Shown here: in pieces, positions 33,953-45,940 of the stretch
Layout: each line of letters begins with the position of its first letter
Position numbering within the stretch: position 1 is the first letter of the stretch
From: Datura wrightii
Lineage: Eukaryota > Streptophyta > Magnoliopsida > Solanales > Solanaceae
Assembly: GCA_035772735.1 (NCBI GenBank)
Contig: JASDFA010000002.1
Coordinates: 36,166,501 to 36,230,500 of the forward strand
DNA length: 64,000 nucleotides
Direction: 5' to 3'
Notes under the pieces: model-generated
The model's database searches: none
What the model was told of the DNA's origin: nothing
Seen by the model: the letters and a program-made list of their open reading frames with translations, nothing else
Translations under genes and position numbers: made by a program

Positions 33953-35487
33953 AGGCTACAACAGAGTCGGTAGAGAACAAGTGTGGGTATTTGGCCATCA
34001 TATATGCTTCGGCCTCCCACGCAGCTCCCTCAACCTACTGATTTCTCCATAGGACCTTGACTGAAGTTATTTCCTCCTCAACTTACGAACTTGACGGTCA
34101 AAGATCTGGATTGGTACCTCCTCATATGAGAGACTATCCTTTATTCCCACGTTGTCCAATGGCACAACTGAGGTTGGATCTCCGATGCACTTCTTCAAAA
34201 GTGACACATGGAAAAATGGGTGTACAACTGCTAGTTCTGAAGGTAATTCTAGCTCATAGGCTACATTGCCGATACGCCTCAAAATTCTATAAGGTCCCAC
34301 ATATCTCAGACTGAGGTTTTCCTTCTTGCCAAACCTCATCACCCCTTTCATGGGCGAAATTTTTAGGTATACCCAGTCATCAACTGCAAACTCCAACTCT
34401 CTTCTTCACACATCGGCATAAGATTTATGATGGCTCTAAGCTATTTTCAACCTTTCTCGGATGAGCTGAACTTTCTATATTGCCTCATGAATTGAGTATG
34501 GCCCTATCAAGGTAGCTTCACCAACCTCGAACCACCCTATAGGAGATCTACACCTTCGATCATACAATGCTTCAAATGGGGCCATCTGGATGCCAGAATG
34601 GTAGTTGTCGATGTATGTAAACTCAATAAGAGGAAAATAGTCATCCCAATTACCCTTAAAATCGATTGTGCACGCTCTTAGCATATCTTCTGGGATCTGA
34701 ATAGTTCACTCAGCTGATTCTGTAGTTTTAATTGGGAGGAAGTGTGCTGACTTAGTCATCCGATCTACTACCACCTAGATTGAGTCATGCTATCGGCGAG
34801 TCCGAGGTAGACCCGTAATGAAATCTATATTTACTTCTTCCCACTTCCATGTGGGTATACTGATATTTTGGGTCATGCCTCCTGGTCTTTGATGTTCCAC
34901 ATTGACTTGTTGGAAGTTCAGGCATTTGGCTACGAGTTCAGCAATGTCTCTCTTCATACCATTCCACCAGTAAATATCCCACAAGTCGCGATACATTTTA
35001 GTAGCACCAGGGTCAATGGAGTATCTCAAGTTGTGTGCCTAAGCTAGTATCCTCTATCTCAACTCACCAACATCTGGTACACACAACCTTTCCTGGTAAT
35101 GGAGCACACCATCTCCCCCTTTGGAGAAAGCCTCAACCTCCTTTCTGAGAACTGCTTCTTTAAGTTTAAGTAGGACAGGATCTTCATCTTGTCTGGCCTT
35201 AACTTAAACTACCAAGGATGAATCCGACCCACTATGCACTACCACCCCACCTTTGGCTGAATCCAGTAGCTGCACCCCTAACCGAGCTAGTCTGTGAACA
35301 TCCCTTACTAACTCCTTTTTGTCTTCCTCAATATGAGTCACACTCCCCATAGACTATCTGCTTAGGGAGTTAGCCACTACATTGGCTTTGCCCCGGTGGT
35401 ACAGTACACTCATGTCATAGTCTTTTAGAAACTCCAACCACCTTCTCTAACGCAGATTTAGATCCTTCTAAATTAGCACGTACTTAT
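33953..35487 (-). pseudogene. pol: E1 end of RNase H, integrase and tail
   Basis: Minus-strand order: end of RNase H with a KANVVA-like motif (about 35385), a variable linker, and a zinc-binding part near 35029 (RYSIDPGATKMYRDL, AKCLNFQQVNVEHQRPGG; the second Cys is Phe). The core includes DFITGLPRTRR and later FKGNWDDYFPLIEFTY near 34650, then the C-terminal part at 34396-34067 (SPMKGVMRFGKKENLSLRY, VHPFFHVSLLKK). It closes with a chromodomain-like segment ending about 33953 (WEAEAYMMAKYPHLF). Several stops and frameshifts. The right edge is the CTTAT target of A2. Confidence 0.84.
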
Positions 35488-35716
35488 TGTTATACCCCGT
35501 AGAATTCTCGGCACCTAGATGACCTATTCGCACGTTGGTTAAGCATATTTGAAGGTCATACGTGCTAGAGAAAGGCCCGGGGAAAAAGACCGGACGAGAA
35601 ACCCGTCGAACCATCCCGGGAGGAGCCGAGGCAGAGCCCCTCCGCGATGGCAGCGTGTCACGGAGGTGAGGCCTCCGCGATGGCTCCGTGACACGTTGCC
35701 CAGGTTCAGGCCCAAG

Positions 35717-35724
35717 TATATAAG
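35717..35724 (+). promoter_or_regulatory. TATA box of the A2 5' LTR
   Basis: TATATAAG followed by CCCC, 229 bases into the LTR and directly downstream of the GC-rich module. The same box is at 42948-42955 in the 3' LTR and on the minus strand at 2421-2428 in A1. It is the likely Pol II core promoter for full-length element RNA. Confidence 0.7.
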
Positions 35725-36819
35725 CCCCACTTCGGTTGAAATTCATTAATCATTCATATAATTTCCAGAAAGCGCAACAAAACAGAGGAAGCCGAAGAGG
35801 GAATATAAATTATCGTTCGATTACGCTGCCAAACGCTGCCCAAACTCAAATTAACTCCAGATACGGAGGTATTTAGCAGCAGAGAGCATTCCTACGGATT
35901 AAGTTTCGAAAAATATGGCCGACGAATCGTCGAGCCATCGAGCTAAGGTAAGTGGAATTGCTCTAAACTAGTGTCTATGTGTTCCTAGTTGTGAAGTGAA
36001 TATTTCTCCCTTCTGGACCTCTGAAAAATAGTGAGTTTCTGGCTGTCTTTCGATAAGCCTAAGTTTAGGCTATAAACTATATCGAAAGTGACGTTGCCTT
36101 TTGAAATAAAGTTGTATTTAGTATTGATTGACATATTTATGAATGAAGTTGGGAGAGAACAGTTAAAGTACCGGCCGAGCCTCGTCCGACCGACGAATAA
36201 TTCAAGGATAAGGTATGTAAAGCTAGTTCCTTCGGCAAGTTAGTAGCTTTAGCCTTGTATAGTACAATAAACTCCGTAGTAGAATTCCCGGAGTTGAATG
36301 TTAAGTATTGTGCAAAGTTCAGTAAACCTAGTTTGCATTGTTATATCGTATTCAGTCTGAAAGTTAGAAAAGTATACGCCCGAGGGCAAGTTAGTATTTC
36401 AGATTCAGTATAGCCTATTACGTGATTAGCAAGCATGTAGTAGAATAAAAGAAACAGATTTTCATAAAAATCAATAAAGAAAGATCAGATAGACAGACAG
36501 TATCTTGGCTACAGATTAGCCATACAGTTAAACAGAGATTTTAGAATCAGTATAATCAGTAAGGAATCAGTTCAGTATAGAAACAGATCAGAATAAGAAG
36601 TTAGATTCCAGATAGTCTTTTCAGTTATACATGCTTGCTATTTCTATGTGCTATTTGTTTGTTGAGACTTGTTGTGGCATGTGGGCACCCTTTTAGCATC
36701 CCCACCGCCCCTGGCTTATAGCTGTGTTGATACCAGATTCAGATACCGCCACCAGCTGGGCGATGCCGTCCGCCTAGAGGATGATGATGGCCGACCACCA
36801 TGATAATACGGTCCAGACC

Positions 36820-37015
36820 ACCCTGCTTGCAGGGGTAGTTCAATTTACTCTGCGCAGAGCCAGTTCACCCTGTTTACAGGGGCAGAACACTCTGTGTGCG
36901 CTTTTGGCCGGGGGCAGACTCAGATACAGATTTTTATAAAATTACCCTGTTGCGTGCTTGCACCCAGGGGAAGTTTTTATTACACACCCCGTGTGCACTT
37001 GCGCCCAGAGGCAGG
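36820..37015 (+). repeat. Run of ~25-bp mini-hairpin units in the A LTR
   Basis: Successive units begin ACCCTG or ACTCTG and end in the pairing partner CAGGGG or CAGAG: ACCCTGCTTGCAGGGG, ACTCTGCGCAGAG, ACCCTGTTTACAGGGG, then longer variants, the last being CACCCCGTGTGC...CCAGAGG. About six units in 195 bases, downstream of the TATA box and so in the transcript. The 3' LTR copy is at 44040-44235. Confidence 0.7.
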
Positions 37016-38093
37016 AGTCTTCAGACTCAGACACAGTTTATTGTCAGAGGCCAAGGCCTGAGCTACGTAACCAAGGGGGCCGGTAGGAGGAGCTCACAGT
37101 TATCAGATGACTGGTGTGACTTATTTTATGTTGGTTTTGACCCAGGTAGGGGTATATAGATTGTTTGTTTGCTTGGCGCCATCCGGCTTATGGGGGTTGG
37201 TATTGGCTTTTGTTTGCTACTTGTATATCTATTTATGTGCTCTATATATTATATACTAGCTACTAGACAGCAGGCCGTTGCGTCTACAGGTACGCCTCTG
37301 CCTTATCAGTACAGAAAGCTTGAGTCAGTTTATATCAGCTTCTTCAGATTCAGCTATCTCCTGCTATACAGAAATGCTAGTTATGCTATCTATATTCAGT
37401 TGTCTTCAGTTGTATTACTTCAGTTGCTTTGCATACTCAGTACCAGTGGTACTGACGCCCAGAGGGGCACTGCATTACTTGCCTGCAGGTACTCATAGAC
37501 GAAGAGGCGATCCCTCGTGATTCCAGCCAGCTATTGAGTATTCAGCTCCTGTCATCCGGAGTCTGAATTCCAGAGGTGTATTTTGTTTTCTTTTGTTGTA
37601 CAGTACGGGTAGGTCGGGGCCCTGTCCCGATCATTTCTATTGCTATTCCTAGAGGCTTGCAGTCTGTATATTTCCCTGTGGTCAGTTGAGTTGGTCGTGT
37701 GGGGCCGTGCAGTTGTTAGCTGTTAGTACTTTTGCTTCTTTATGTTGGCCGTGTGGGGCCATAAGTTTGACAGTAGTAGTGACCTTGCCGGTCACGTAGC
37801 TTTCTAGTATTTCATTGCTGAGTTGCAGATAACTAGACAGTATGGTGGCCTTGTCGGCCCACATAGGTTTCCCTATAGTTGCATGTTCTGGTCAACTGTT
37901 ATTACAGGTACAGGAGGCTATAGGCCAATGGGCCGGGGCTGTGTTTACAGCCGTTATATAGCCCTTTGTGTCCAGAAATATGAGTTAGAGCCAGCCAGGC
38001 ACCAGATGTGCCCAGGCTTAGCAGTTCAGCAGTTCAGGTCCCAGTAGGGCACTAGGTGCCAGTCATACCCCCCAAGGTGGGGTGTGACAAACT

Positions 38094-38108
38094 TGGTATC
38101 AGAGCAGG
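38094..38108 (+). other. A2 primer binding site (iMet type)
   Basis: TGGTATCAGAGCAGG, four bases after the LTR end. Intact, unlike the C1 site. Confidence 0.9.
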
Positions 38109-40830
38109 TCGTGTCCCAGGGAGTCTGCAAGCCGTGCTAAGTAGAGTCTTATCTATGGATGTGTTGTGCACCACATTCTATAGGCAGGAGGCTGCGAGGC
38201 ATGATATGATGGTTACCCTTCCTTCTCAGTCAGTCGTGCTTTAGAGCGGTACAGTATAGGGTTGAGTCCCTGAGAACTTACCGTATTCTTTGATTACAGA
38301 TACAAAGGCAGATCAGCATTACCCTATCACAGGCAGAAGATCAGAGATAGCAACGGAAGAGAGCATTAGTCAGTTACATGATAGCTACAGCAGCAGGAGG
38401 AGGTATCAGAGACCTCCCAGCGTGATACCTTTATTGGCACTATTCCCAGTATACGTTGATAACGTTAGAATAGGAAGTCAGAAGTATAATGTACATATGA
38501 GTTGATTTACTTATTAGTTATATAAGATCTGATTAAGATTATAGACAAGGTCAGACCACCAGGTAAGTATGAAAAAGAGAGGGAAATGCAGGAATCCCAA
38601 ATACCTCTTTTCGGATATGATACAGTCAAATGCTTTTGCTTGTTGCAATAAGAAAAGGGCTATTCCCACCCCCTTGGTTTTGATGCCAGTATAGTAAAGG
38701 GGCATAAGACTTGAGATGGGGTTGCCAAATCAAGCAGTAAGTAAAGATGGGCTGATTGATTCTAGTAAGTATTAGAAGGTATAAAGAGCCCTTATGATTA
38801 CGTAGGCTGAGCAGACCCTTATAATAACAAGCCAGTAAAGAAAGTAAGACTGTTAGCCTACCCGAAGTAGGGGTAACAGACCTGCTAGTGATGAATGCCT
38901 AATAATAGTCGAGTTTGAGTCAGAAAAGGGCCAAGTCCGCCATATATGCTAACAGATAGCAAGATATACCGGTAAGATTATAGTTATGATCTAGTTGTGA
39001 CATCGAAAGATATAAAGGTCATGTGAATCAGATGGGCTTGAATATATGCCAGAAGAAGTATAGGCCGAGGCTTGATCAGTGATCTCATTAGCAACGAAAG
39101 GCAGGTACCTTAAACCCCAGAGTTCAGTTTAAGTAAGATGAGGGGAAGAAGCAGGAATGCCAGATTTGATGGGGAAATCAGGGTTACCCCCCCCCCCCAG
39201 ATTAATAGAGTATCGTTTTAAGGATTAAGCTTCGGGCTGACAGTAGGATTGCGGTTCAGAATACCGCAGTATGTCCGCTATGGAAAAGTTAAAAAGTTAC
39301 CGATACAGCAATTCTAATCTAGTGTAGCCTAGAGCTAAGGCCCAGCAGACAGTCATGGGCTCTTAATATATGCCTACGTAAGGCTACAAGATTCGAACGT
39401 TGACCCCACATCACAAGAGTGGCGGAATTTCAAATAGCAAACCATAACTAAGGTGTTTATGTTTGTTACTCTCAGAATGGGGTGGCAATACAACGAAATG
39501 ATAAGTCAGGGCAAGAGATAGTATTAGGCTGTAGAAGCGGTGTATCATGTACGGTATGAGACTCAGCAGAACATGTCAGAGATTATGAATTACCGCAGAA
39601 TTCAGTACATATGGTACGTAGCTAGCGATATATATGTATACAGATAATAGATATGTTGTAAGTAGCTGCCTATAAGGGCTACAATCACAGATGCTGATTA
39701 GTAATAGAAAGCATATACAAATTGCATTGCAGGACACCTTCTTGCCAAAAAAATATAAGAAAGAGGGGGAAGAAAGAAAGAAAAGGAGAAGGGAAAGGGC
39801 TGAATTATGTATGAAATCATAGAAACTATCTCAGTTCTCAGTTAGTAAGTTAATAGATTTATGTGTTGTTGCCAGATCTAGGCCCTAGGAGCTTATCAGA
39901 GTTAATGGCCTAAAATAGATGACTAGATGATAAGGGCGCAGTAGACGGTCTACCGACCAGCTGACGCCTGCATTAGCAGGGAGGCGTCCCTGAAGATCGG
40001 TAACAGTAGTGTATATGCTAGAACCAGGATTAGAGGCCGAGTAGGCAAATTTCAGAGATTAGCAATACCAGAATTGTTCTAGTATGTCAAGTGGTTGTAC
40101 GCCATTTTCCCAGCTTTGTAGGTGAGAGTCGGCCTTAGCTAACCTAGCAGTCATTATGTGGAATACCCCATAAGTTAGCTGGTCGTCCCAGTCAGAATAC
40201 TCGTGGGTACCCCAAAGAAGGGTCCACATCAGTAGTCAGCGACAGACTAGTACTTCAGCTGTTTCTCGTAAGATATTTAGGTACAGAGCCCTAGCAGAAG
40301 GCCAGTATTTACAGAATAGTTCATAAGACCGAGAATTCCCCAGAATAGTAGTATAAATCCAAGTGGATACACACAAGGCATAAGAGATTGATAGTACCCT
40401 GCTAGCACAGTGTTTACTAAGACCAGGGGATCAATAGACCCCCCCATGGAGACCTAGAGATTGATCGCCTGGGAGTAAGTTTGATTAAGCCCAGCCTTAT
40501 AGTGGTTCAAGCAAAATAACAAAGCAATTAGATGTCCACAAGTCTGCAGTCATGCATGAACTATAAGTATTTAAGTAGAACAGTTAGAGCATTGTTAGAC
40601 TACTGCTACATCCGGGTCATTCAACCCGACTATTCAGTTACTTAAGGTTATGCAGCCAGATCATTAGAGGTCATGGTCAATATCAGGACCTCCTAATCAG
40701 ATACGGGTACACGGTGTTCAAATAGCCGTTCAAGGTTACCTTAACAACAAGTAGCCTTAGCATGCGGTCAGAGGGCCAGGTAAAGCTCTAGCTATACCGG
40801 TAGATTACTTGTCAGATTCTCCGACATAAT
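38109..40830 (+). other. A2 internal region without recognisable coding
   Basis: This is where leader, gag, protease and the first half of RT should be. I found no capsid, zinc knuckle, protease or early RT motif in any frame, only short stop-bounded frames. A run of 12 C lies at 39187-39198. Faint RT-like wording may exist near 40150-40210 but is not convincing. Either the coding sequence has decayed beyond reading or it was replaced by unrelated sequence before the last transposition. Confidence 0.6.
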
Positions 40831-42530
40831 AAACCAGTATGACCGTCAGTTATATGTCAAATTTTGTAAATGTGAATTTTGGTTGAGTTTAGTAGCCTTT
40901 TTGGTCACATTGTGTCAGAGGTTGGGGTACAGATAGATATACAGAAAATCGAAGTAGAGAAGACATAGTCTAGACCTACCACTCCAATCGAAGTACGCAA
41001 TCCCTGCGGTTAGCCGGGTATTACAGAGGGTTTGTGGAAGGATTTTCCACCTTAGCAGCACCTCTGACTAAGTTAACACAGAAGGCAGTAAAGTTCCAGC
41101 AGACTGAGGTGTGTGAGCAGAACTTCTAAGAGTTAAAAGCCAGGTTAACGTCAGCTCCAGTGTTAATATCGCCAGGAGGTACAGAGGGTTGATGCAGCGT
41201 GGTAAGGTAATAGCTTATGCTTTCAGGCAGTTGAAGAAATGTGAAGAGAATTATCTTACCCGCGACCTGGAGTTAGCTGCAATAGCTTATGCCTTACAGA
41301 GCGAAAATTTTTGTATCACCCAGGAAGGGCTAGTATGGTAGCAGACGCCCTTAGTCGTAAATTTATGGGGAGTTGGCATACTTGTCGCCTGAACAGAGGG
41401 AATAGACCCGAGAATTTCACTAGTTAGCCGGTCTAGCCGTTCACACAGCGGAAATAAAGGATAACAGAACGACAATACAGAATGTGGCAACGTTGTCATT
41501 AACGGTGGAAGTAAAGGAACGGCAGTATAGAAACCCTAGCCGGGTTCAATTTGAACATAAGATTTAGCAAGGAGAGGTGACATATTTCCAGATAGCCGGA
41601 ATGTTGCGATATAAAGGCCGCATTTGCGCTCCAGATGTTTTGGGGCATTGCCAGCAGCTTATGAGCGAGACGCATTACGCCCGCTATTCTCTCCACCCAG
41701 GCGCGACGAAAATGTGCCATGATATCAAAGAAAACTACGGGTGGCCAGGTATGAAAAGAGAAATTGCTGAATTTGTAGCCCAGTCTCCTAACAGCCAACA
41801 GATGAAAACAGAACATCAGAAACCAGGCGATTTGGCCCAGGACATAACTGTGCCTCTCCGGAAAGGGGAAGCGGTAAATATGAATTTTGTAGCAAGATTA
41901 CCCCGTACTAAACACAGACATGACTCCACAAGAGTAATAAGTGACAGATCGACAAAATCAACTCATCTCTTATCGGTAAGAACTACCTTCTCGGCCGAAG
42001 ATTATACTGAGTGGTATATCAGAAAGATAGTCAGATTACATAGAATACCAGTATCTATTATTTCAGACAGATGAGCAGGCTGAGTGCATAACTCAGACGC
42101 TCGAAGGCATGTTGCGAGCGTGTGTACTAGATTTCGGTAGTAGCCAAAGTGAGCATTTACCGTTAATTGATTTTGCCTCCAGAATTAGAATCCGTTCGTC
42201 CGGTCTTTCATGTATCTATGCTGAAGAAATGCATGGGAGACCCGTCCAGAGCAGTCCCAGTCCAGAATAGGTTACGAAAAAGCTGGCCTATGAAGAGGTT
42301 CCGATAACTATCTTAAACAGACAGATTCGCAGATTGAGGACTAAAGATATTACATCTATCAAAGTATTAGGGCGTAACAAGAACCGAGAGGAGATGACTT
42401 GGGGAGCAGAGGAAGATATGAGGACCAGATATCCTCACCTATTCCAGGCCCAGTTAGGCGACAGGTATGCCCGTATTATTACTAATGCAGTACCTTATGG
42501 TTGTATGTTTGTGAATGAGAAAGATTGATA
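40831..42530 (+). pseudogene. pol: A2 Pol remnant: RT end, RNase H, integrase
   Basis: RT resumes at about 40840 with DRQLYVKFCKCEFWL. RNase H keeps the block LELAAIAYAL but has lost the stretch up to the last Asp motif; YHPGRASMVADALSR follows at about 41315 in another frame. An open 165-codon piece (41577-42074) holds the integrase zinc-binding part (HYARYSLHPGATKM; Cys pair altered to SPNS) and the core start to ISDR. Then most of the core is deleted, and a tail piece (VRPVFHVSMLKKCMGDP) appears at 42195, with a chromodomain-like end near 42330-42528. It cannot be functional. Confidence 0.8.
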
Positions 42531-42705
42531 TTTAGTTATCCAGTGGATCCTAGAATATTATGTACAGTGCCTGTGTTGGACTTTTCTGCATTTCAGGTTT
42601 TTGCTATAGTCCATATTACAGGGGAAACTCTGCCGAAATTTTTCTAAACAAGTAAGCTAAGTAAGTCCTCTAGATGGCAGTATACATTCGAGGACGAATG
42701 TTCTT

Positions 42706-42718
42706 AAGGGGGGGAGAA
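42706..42718 (+). other. A2 polypurine tract
   Basis: AAGGGGGGGAGAA directly before the 3' LTR, preceded by CATTCGAGGACGAATG, wording also seen before the C1 and E2 3' LTRs. 42531-42705 is 3' untranslated sequence. Confidence 0.85.
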
Positions 42719-45311
42719 TGTTATACCCTGTAGAATTCCCGGCACCTAGATGACCTATTCGCACGTTGGTTAAGCATATTTGAAGGCCATACGTGCTAGA
42801 GAAAGGCCCGAGGAAAAAGACCGGACGAGAAACCCGTCGAACCATCGCGGGAGGAGGCGAGGCAGAGCCCCTCCGCGATGGCAGCGTGTCACGGAGGTGA
42901 GGCCTCCGCGATGGCTCCATGACACGTTGCCCAGGTTCAGGCCCAAGTATATAAGCCCCACTTCGGTTGAAATTCATTAATCATTCATATAATTTCCAGA
43001 AAGCGCAACAAAACAGAGGAAGCCGAAGAGGGAATATAAATTATTGTTCGATTACGCTGCCCAAACTCAAATTAACTCTAGATACGGAGGTATTTAGCAG
43101 CAGAGAGCATTCCTACGGATTCAGTTTCGAAAAATATGGTCGCCGAATTGTCGAGCCACCGAGATAAGGTAAGTGGAATTGCTCTAAACTAGTGTCTATG
43201 TGTTCCTAGTTGTGAAGTGAATATTTCTCCCTTCTGGACCTCTAAAAAATAGCGAGTTTCTGGCCGTCTTTCGATAAGCCTAAGTTTAGGCTATAAACTA
43301 TATCGAAAGTGACGTTGCCTTTTGAAATAAAGTTGTATTTAGTATTGATTGACATGTTTATGAATGCAGTTGGGAGAGAACAGTTAAAGTACCGGCCGAG
43401 CCTCGTCCGACCGATGAATAATTCAAGGATAAGGTATGTAAAGCTAGTTCCTTCGGCAAGTTAGTAGCTTTAGCCTTGTATAGTACAATAAACTCCGTAG
43501 TAGAATTCCCGGAGTTGAATGTTAAGTATTGTGCAAAGTTCAGTAAACCTATTTTGCATTGTTATATCGTATTCAGTCTGAAAGTTAGAAAAGTATGCGC
43601 CCGAGGGCAAGTTAGTATTTCAGATTCAGTATAGCCTATTACGTGATTAGCAAGCATGTAGTAGAATAAAAGAAACAGATTTTCATAAAAATCAATAAAG
43701 AAAGATCAGATAGACAGACAGTATCTTGGCTACAGATTAGCCATACAGTTAAACAGAGATTTCAGAATCAGTATAATCAGTAAGGAATCAGTTCAGTATA
43801 GAAACAGATCAGAATAAGAAGTTAGATTCCAGATAGTCTTTTCAGTTATACATGTTTGCTATTTCTATGTGCTATTTGTTTGTTGAGACTTGTTGTGGCA
43901 TGTGGGCACCCTTTTAGCATCCCCACCGCCCCTGGGTTATAGCTGTGTCGATACCAGATTCAGATACCGCCACCAGCTGGGCGATGCCGTCCGCCTAGAG
44001 GAAGATGATGGCCGACCACCATGATAATACGGTCCAGACCACCTTGCTTGCAGGGGTAGTTCAGTTTACTCTGTGCAGAGCCAGTCCACCCTGTTTACAG
44101 GGGCAGAACACTCTATGTGCGCTTGTGGCCGGGGGCAGACTCAGATACAGATTTTTATAAAATTACCCTGTTGCGTGCTTGCACCCAGGGGAAGTTTTTA
44201 TTACACACCCCGTGTGCACTTGCGCCCAGAGGCAGGAGTCTTCGGACTCAGACACAGTTTATTGTCAGAGGCCAAGGCCTGAGCTACGTACCCAAGGGGG
44301 CCGATAGGAGGAGCTCACAGTTACCAGATGAGTAGTGTGACTTATTTTTGGTTGGTTTTGACTCGGGTAGGGGTATATAGATTGTTTGTTTGCTTGGCGC
44401 CATCCGGCTTATGGGGGTTGGTATTGGCTTTTGTTTGCTACTTGTATATCTATTTATGTGCTCTATATATTATATACTAGCTACTAGACAGCAGGCCGTC
44501 GCATCTACAGGTACGCCTCTACCTTATCAGTACAGAAAGCTTGAGTCAGTTTATATCAGCTTCTTCAGATTCAGCTATCTCCTGCTATACAGAAATGCTA
44601 GTTATGCTATCTATATTATGTTGTCTTCAGTTGTATTACTTCAGTTGCTTTGCATACTCAGTACCAGTGGTACTGACGCCCAGAGGGGCACTGCATTACT
44701 TGCCTGCAGTTACTCATAGACGAGGAGGCGATCCCTCGTGATTCCAGCCATCTATTGAGTATTCAGCTCCTGTCATCCGGAGTCTGAATTCCAGAGGTGT
44801 ATTTTGTTTTCTTTTGTTGTATAGGACGAGTAGGTCGGGGCCCTGTCCCGATCATTTCTATTGCTATTCCTAGAGGCTTGCAGTCTGTATATTTCCCTGT
44901 GGTCAGTTGAGCCGGTCGTGTGGGGCCGTGCAGTTGTTAGCTGTTAGTACTTTTGCTTCTTTATGTTTGTCGTGTGGGGCCATAAGTTTGACAGTAGTAG
45001 TGACCTTGCCGGTCACGTAGCTTTCTAGTATTTCATTGCTGAGTTGCAGATAACTAGACAGTATGGTGGCCTTGTCGGCCCACATAGGTTTCCCTATAGT
45101 TGCATGTTCTGGTCAGCTGTTATTACAGGTACAGGAGGCTATAGGCCAATGGACCGGGGGCTGTGTTTACAGCCGTTATATAGCCTTTTGTGTCCAGAAA
45201 TATGAGTTAGAGCCAGCCAGGCACCAGATGTGCCCAGGCTTAGCAGTTCAGCAGTTTAGGTCCCAGTAGGGCACTAGGTGCCAGTCATAACCCCCAAGGT
45301 GGGGTGTGACA
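42719..45311 (+). repeat. A2 3' LTR (2593 bp)
   Basis: TGTTATACCCTGTAG to GGGGTGTGACA, followed by CTTAT. Collinear with the 5' LTR. GC-rich module at 42795-42930, TATA box at 42948-42955, hairpin run at 44040-44235. Confidence 0.92.
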
Positions 45312-45316
45312 CTTAT

Positions 45317-45940
45317 GGTCTATAAATACATCTATATAAGCTCCATCTAAGTAATGCCTCCATATCTTTAGCGCAAACACCACCGCTGCCAACTCCAAGT
45401 CATGAGTTGGATAATTCTTCTCATGAACTTTGAGTTGTCTAGAGGCGTAGGCTATCACTTTGTCACGCTGCATCAGAATGCAATCGAGCCCGACCCTAGA
45501 AGCATCACAATAAATAATCAATCCATTTGCTACTTCTAGCAAGGTAAAAACTGGAGCAATAGTGAGTCAAGTCTTCAACTCCTGGAAACTCTTCTCACAC
45601 TTGTCTGACCAATGAAATTTCACCTTCTTCTGTGTTAACTTAGTCAAAGGAGATGCTATGGAGGAGAAGCCTTCCACAAATCATCAGTAATAACCCGCTA
45701 AGCCTAGAAAACTCCTGATTTCAGTAGGAGAGGTAGGTCTGGGTCAATCCTTCACTGTTGCTATCTTATGAGGGTCTACTTGTATTTCTTAACCCGAGAC
45801 CACATGACTTAAGAAAGTCATGGACTTTAACCAAAGTTCGCACTTGTTGAACTTGGCAAATAACTGGCGGTCCCTAAGTGTCTGTAATGCTAATCTTGGG
45901 TGTTTGGCATGTTCTTCCTCATTTGTGGAGTATACTAATG
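45317..45940 (-). pseudogene. pol: E1 reverse transcriptase end and RNase H
   Basis: From 45940 leftwards the frame begins right after the RT catalytic Asp pair would be (LVYSTNEEEH) and continues LQTLRDRQLFAKF, RSFLGLAGYY, then RNase H with IIYCDASRVGL and PTHDLELAAVVFALKIWRHY to the Asp-His-Lys motif at the A2 insertion. Stops occur near 45785, 45755, 45681-45686 and 45575. The right cut is the J LTR, whose insertion removed the window's view of the RT palm. Confidence 0.86.

Larger units (their letters stand above)
35488..38089 (+). repeat. A2 5' LTR (2602 bp)
   Basis: TGTTATACCCCGTAG to GGGGTGTGACA. From the start: a GC-rich inverted-repeat module (35565-35700, words such as CCTCCGCGATGG and GTGTCACGGAGG), TATA box TATATAAG at 35717-35724, and in the transcribed part a run of short hairpins at 36820-37015. 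Compared with the 3' LTR it has a 10-base duplication near 35835 and about 15 substitutions in the first 470 bases. The 109-codon hydrophobic frame at 37169-37498 recurs in the 3' LTR simply because the LTRs are near-identical. Confidence 0.92.
35488..45311 (+). mobile_element. A2: complete non-autonomous family A element (9.8 kb)
   Basis: Perfect 5-bp duplication CTTAT at 35483-35487 and 45312-45316, two full LTRs, iMet primer site and polypurine tract. The LTRs are about 97-98% identical by eye, so insertion is fairly recent. Yet the interior has no recognisable gag or protease, a broken RT/RNase H and an integrase with a core deletion. The damage is far greater than between the LTRs, so A2 was probably already defective when copied and relied on a helper's proteins. 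It sits in E1's RNase H on the opposite strand. Confidence 0.92.
31135..45940 (-). mobile_element. E1: minus-strand family E element, split by A2 and J
   Basis: Read on the minus strand: RT/RNase H (45940-45317), a break for A2, the end of RNase H and the integrase (35487-33953), polypurine tract, 3' LTR. It lies inside F1's 3' LTR; the base context TGTTT (31130-31134) would be its duplication, but its other end is outside the window. The upstream half (RT start, protease, gag, 5' LTR) must lie right of J, beyond 64000. Stops include a tandem TGA TGA at 45681-45686, both one C-to-T change from CGA. Confidence 0.85.

Noticed and set aside
37169..37498. 109-codon hydrophobic ORF, repeated at 44390-44719
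   Set aside because: It recurs only because both lie in the two near-identical A2 LTRs; the diverged A1 LTR does not keep the frame.
39187..39198. Run of 12 C as a possible polypurine/polypyrimidine priming tract or assembly artefact
   Set aside because: It is far from any LTR border; a sequencing or assembly effect cannot be excluded, but nothing supports a function.
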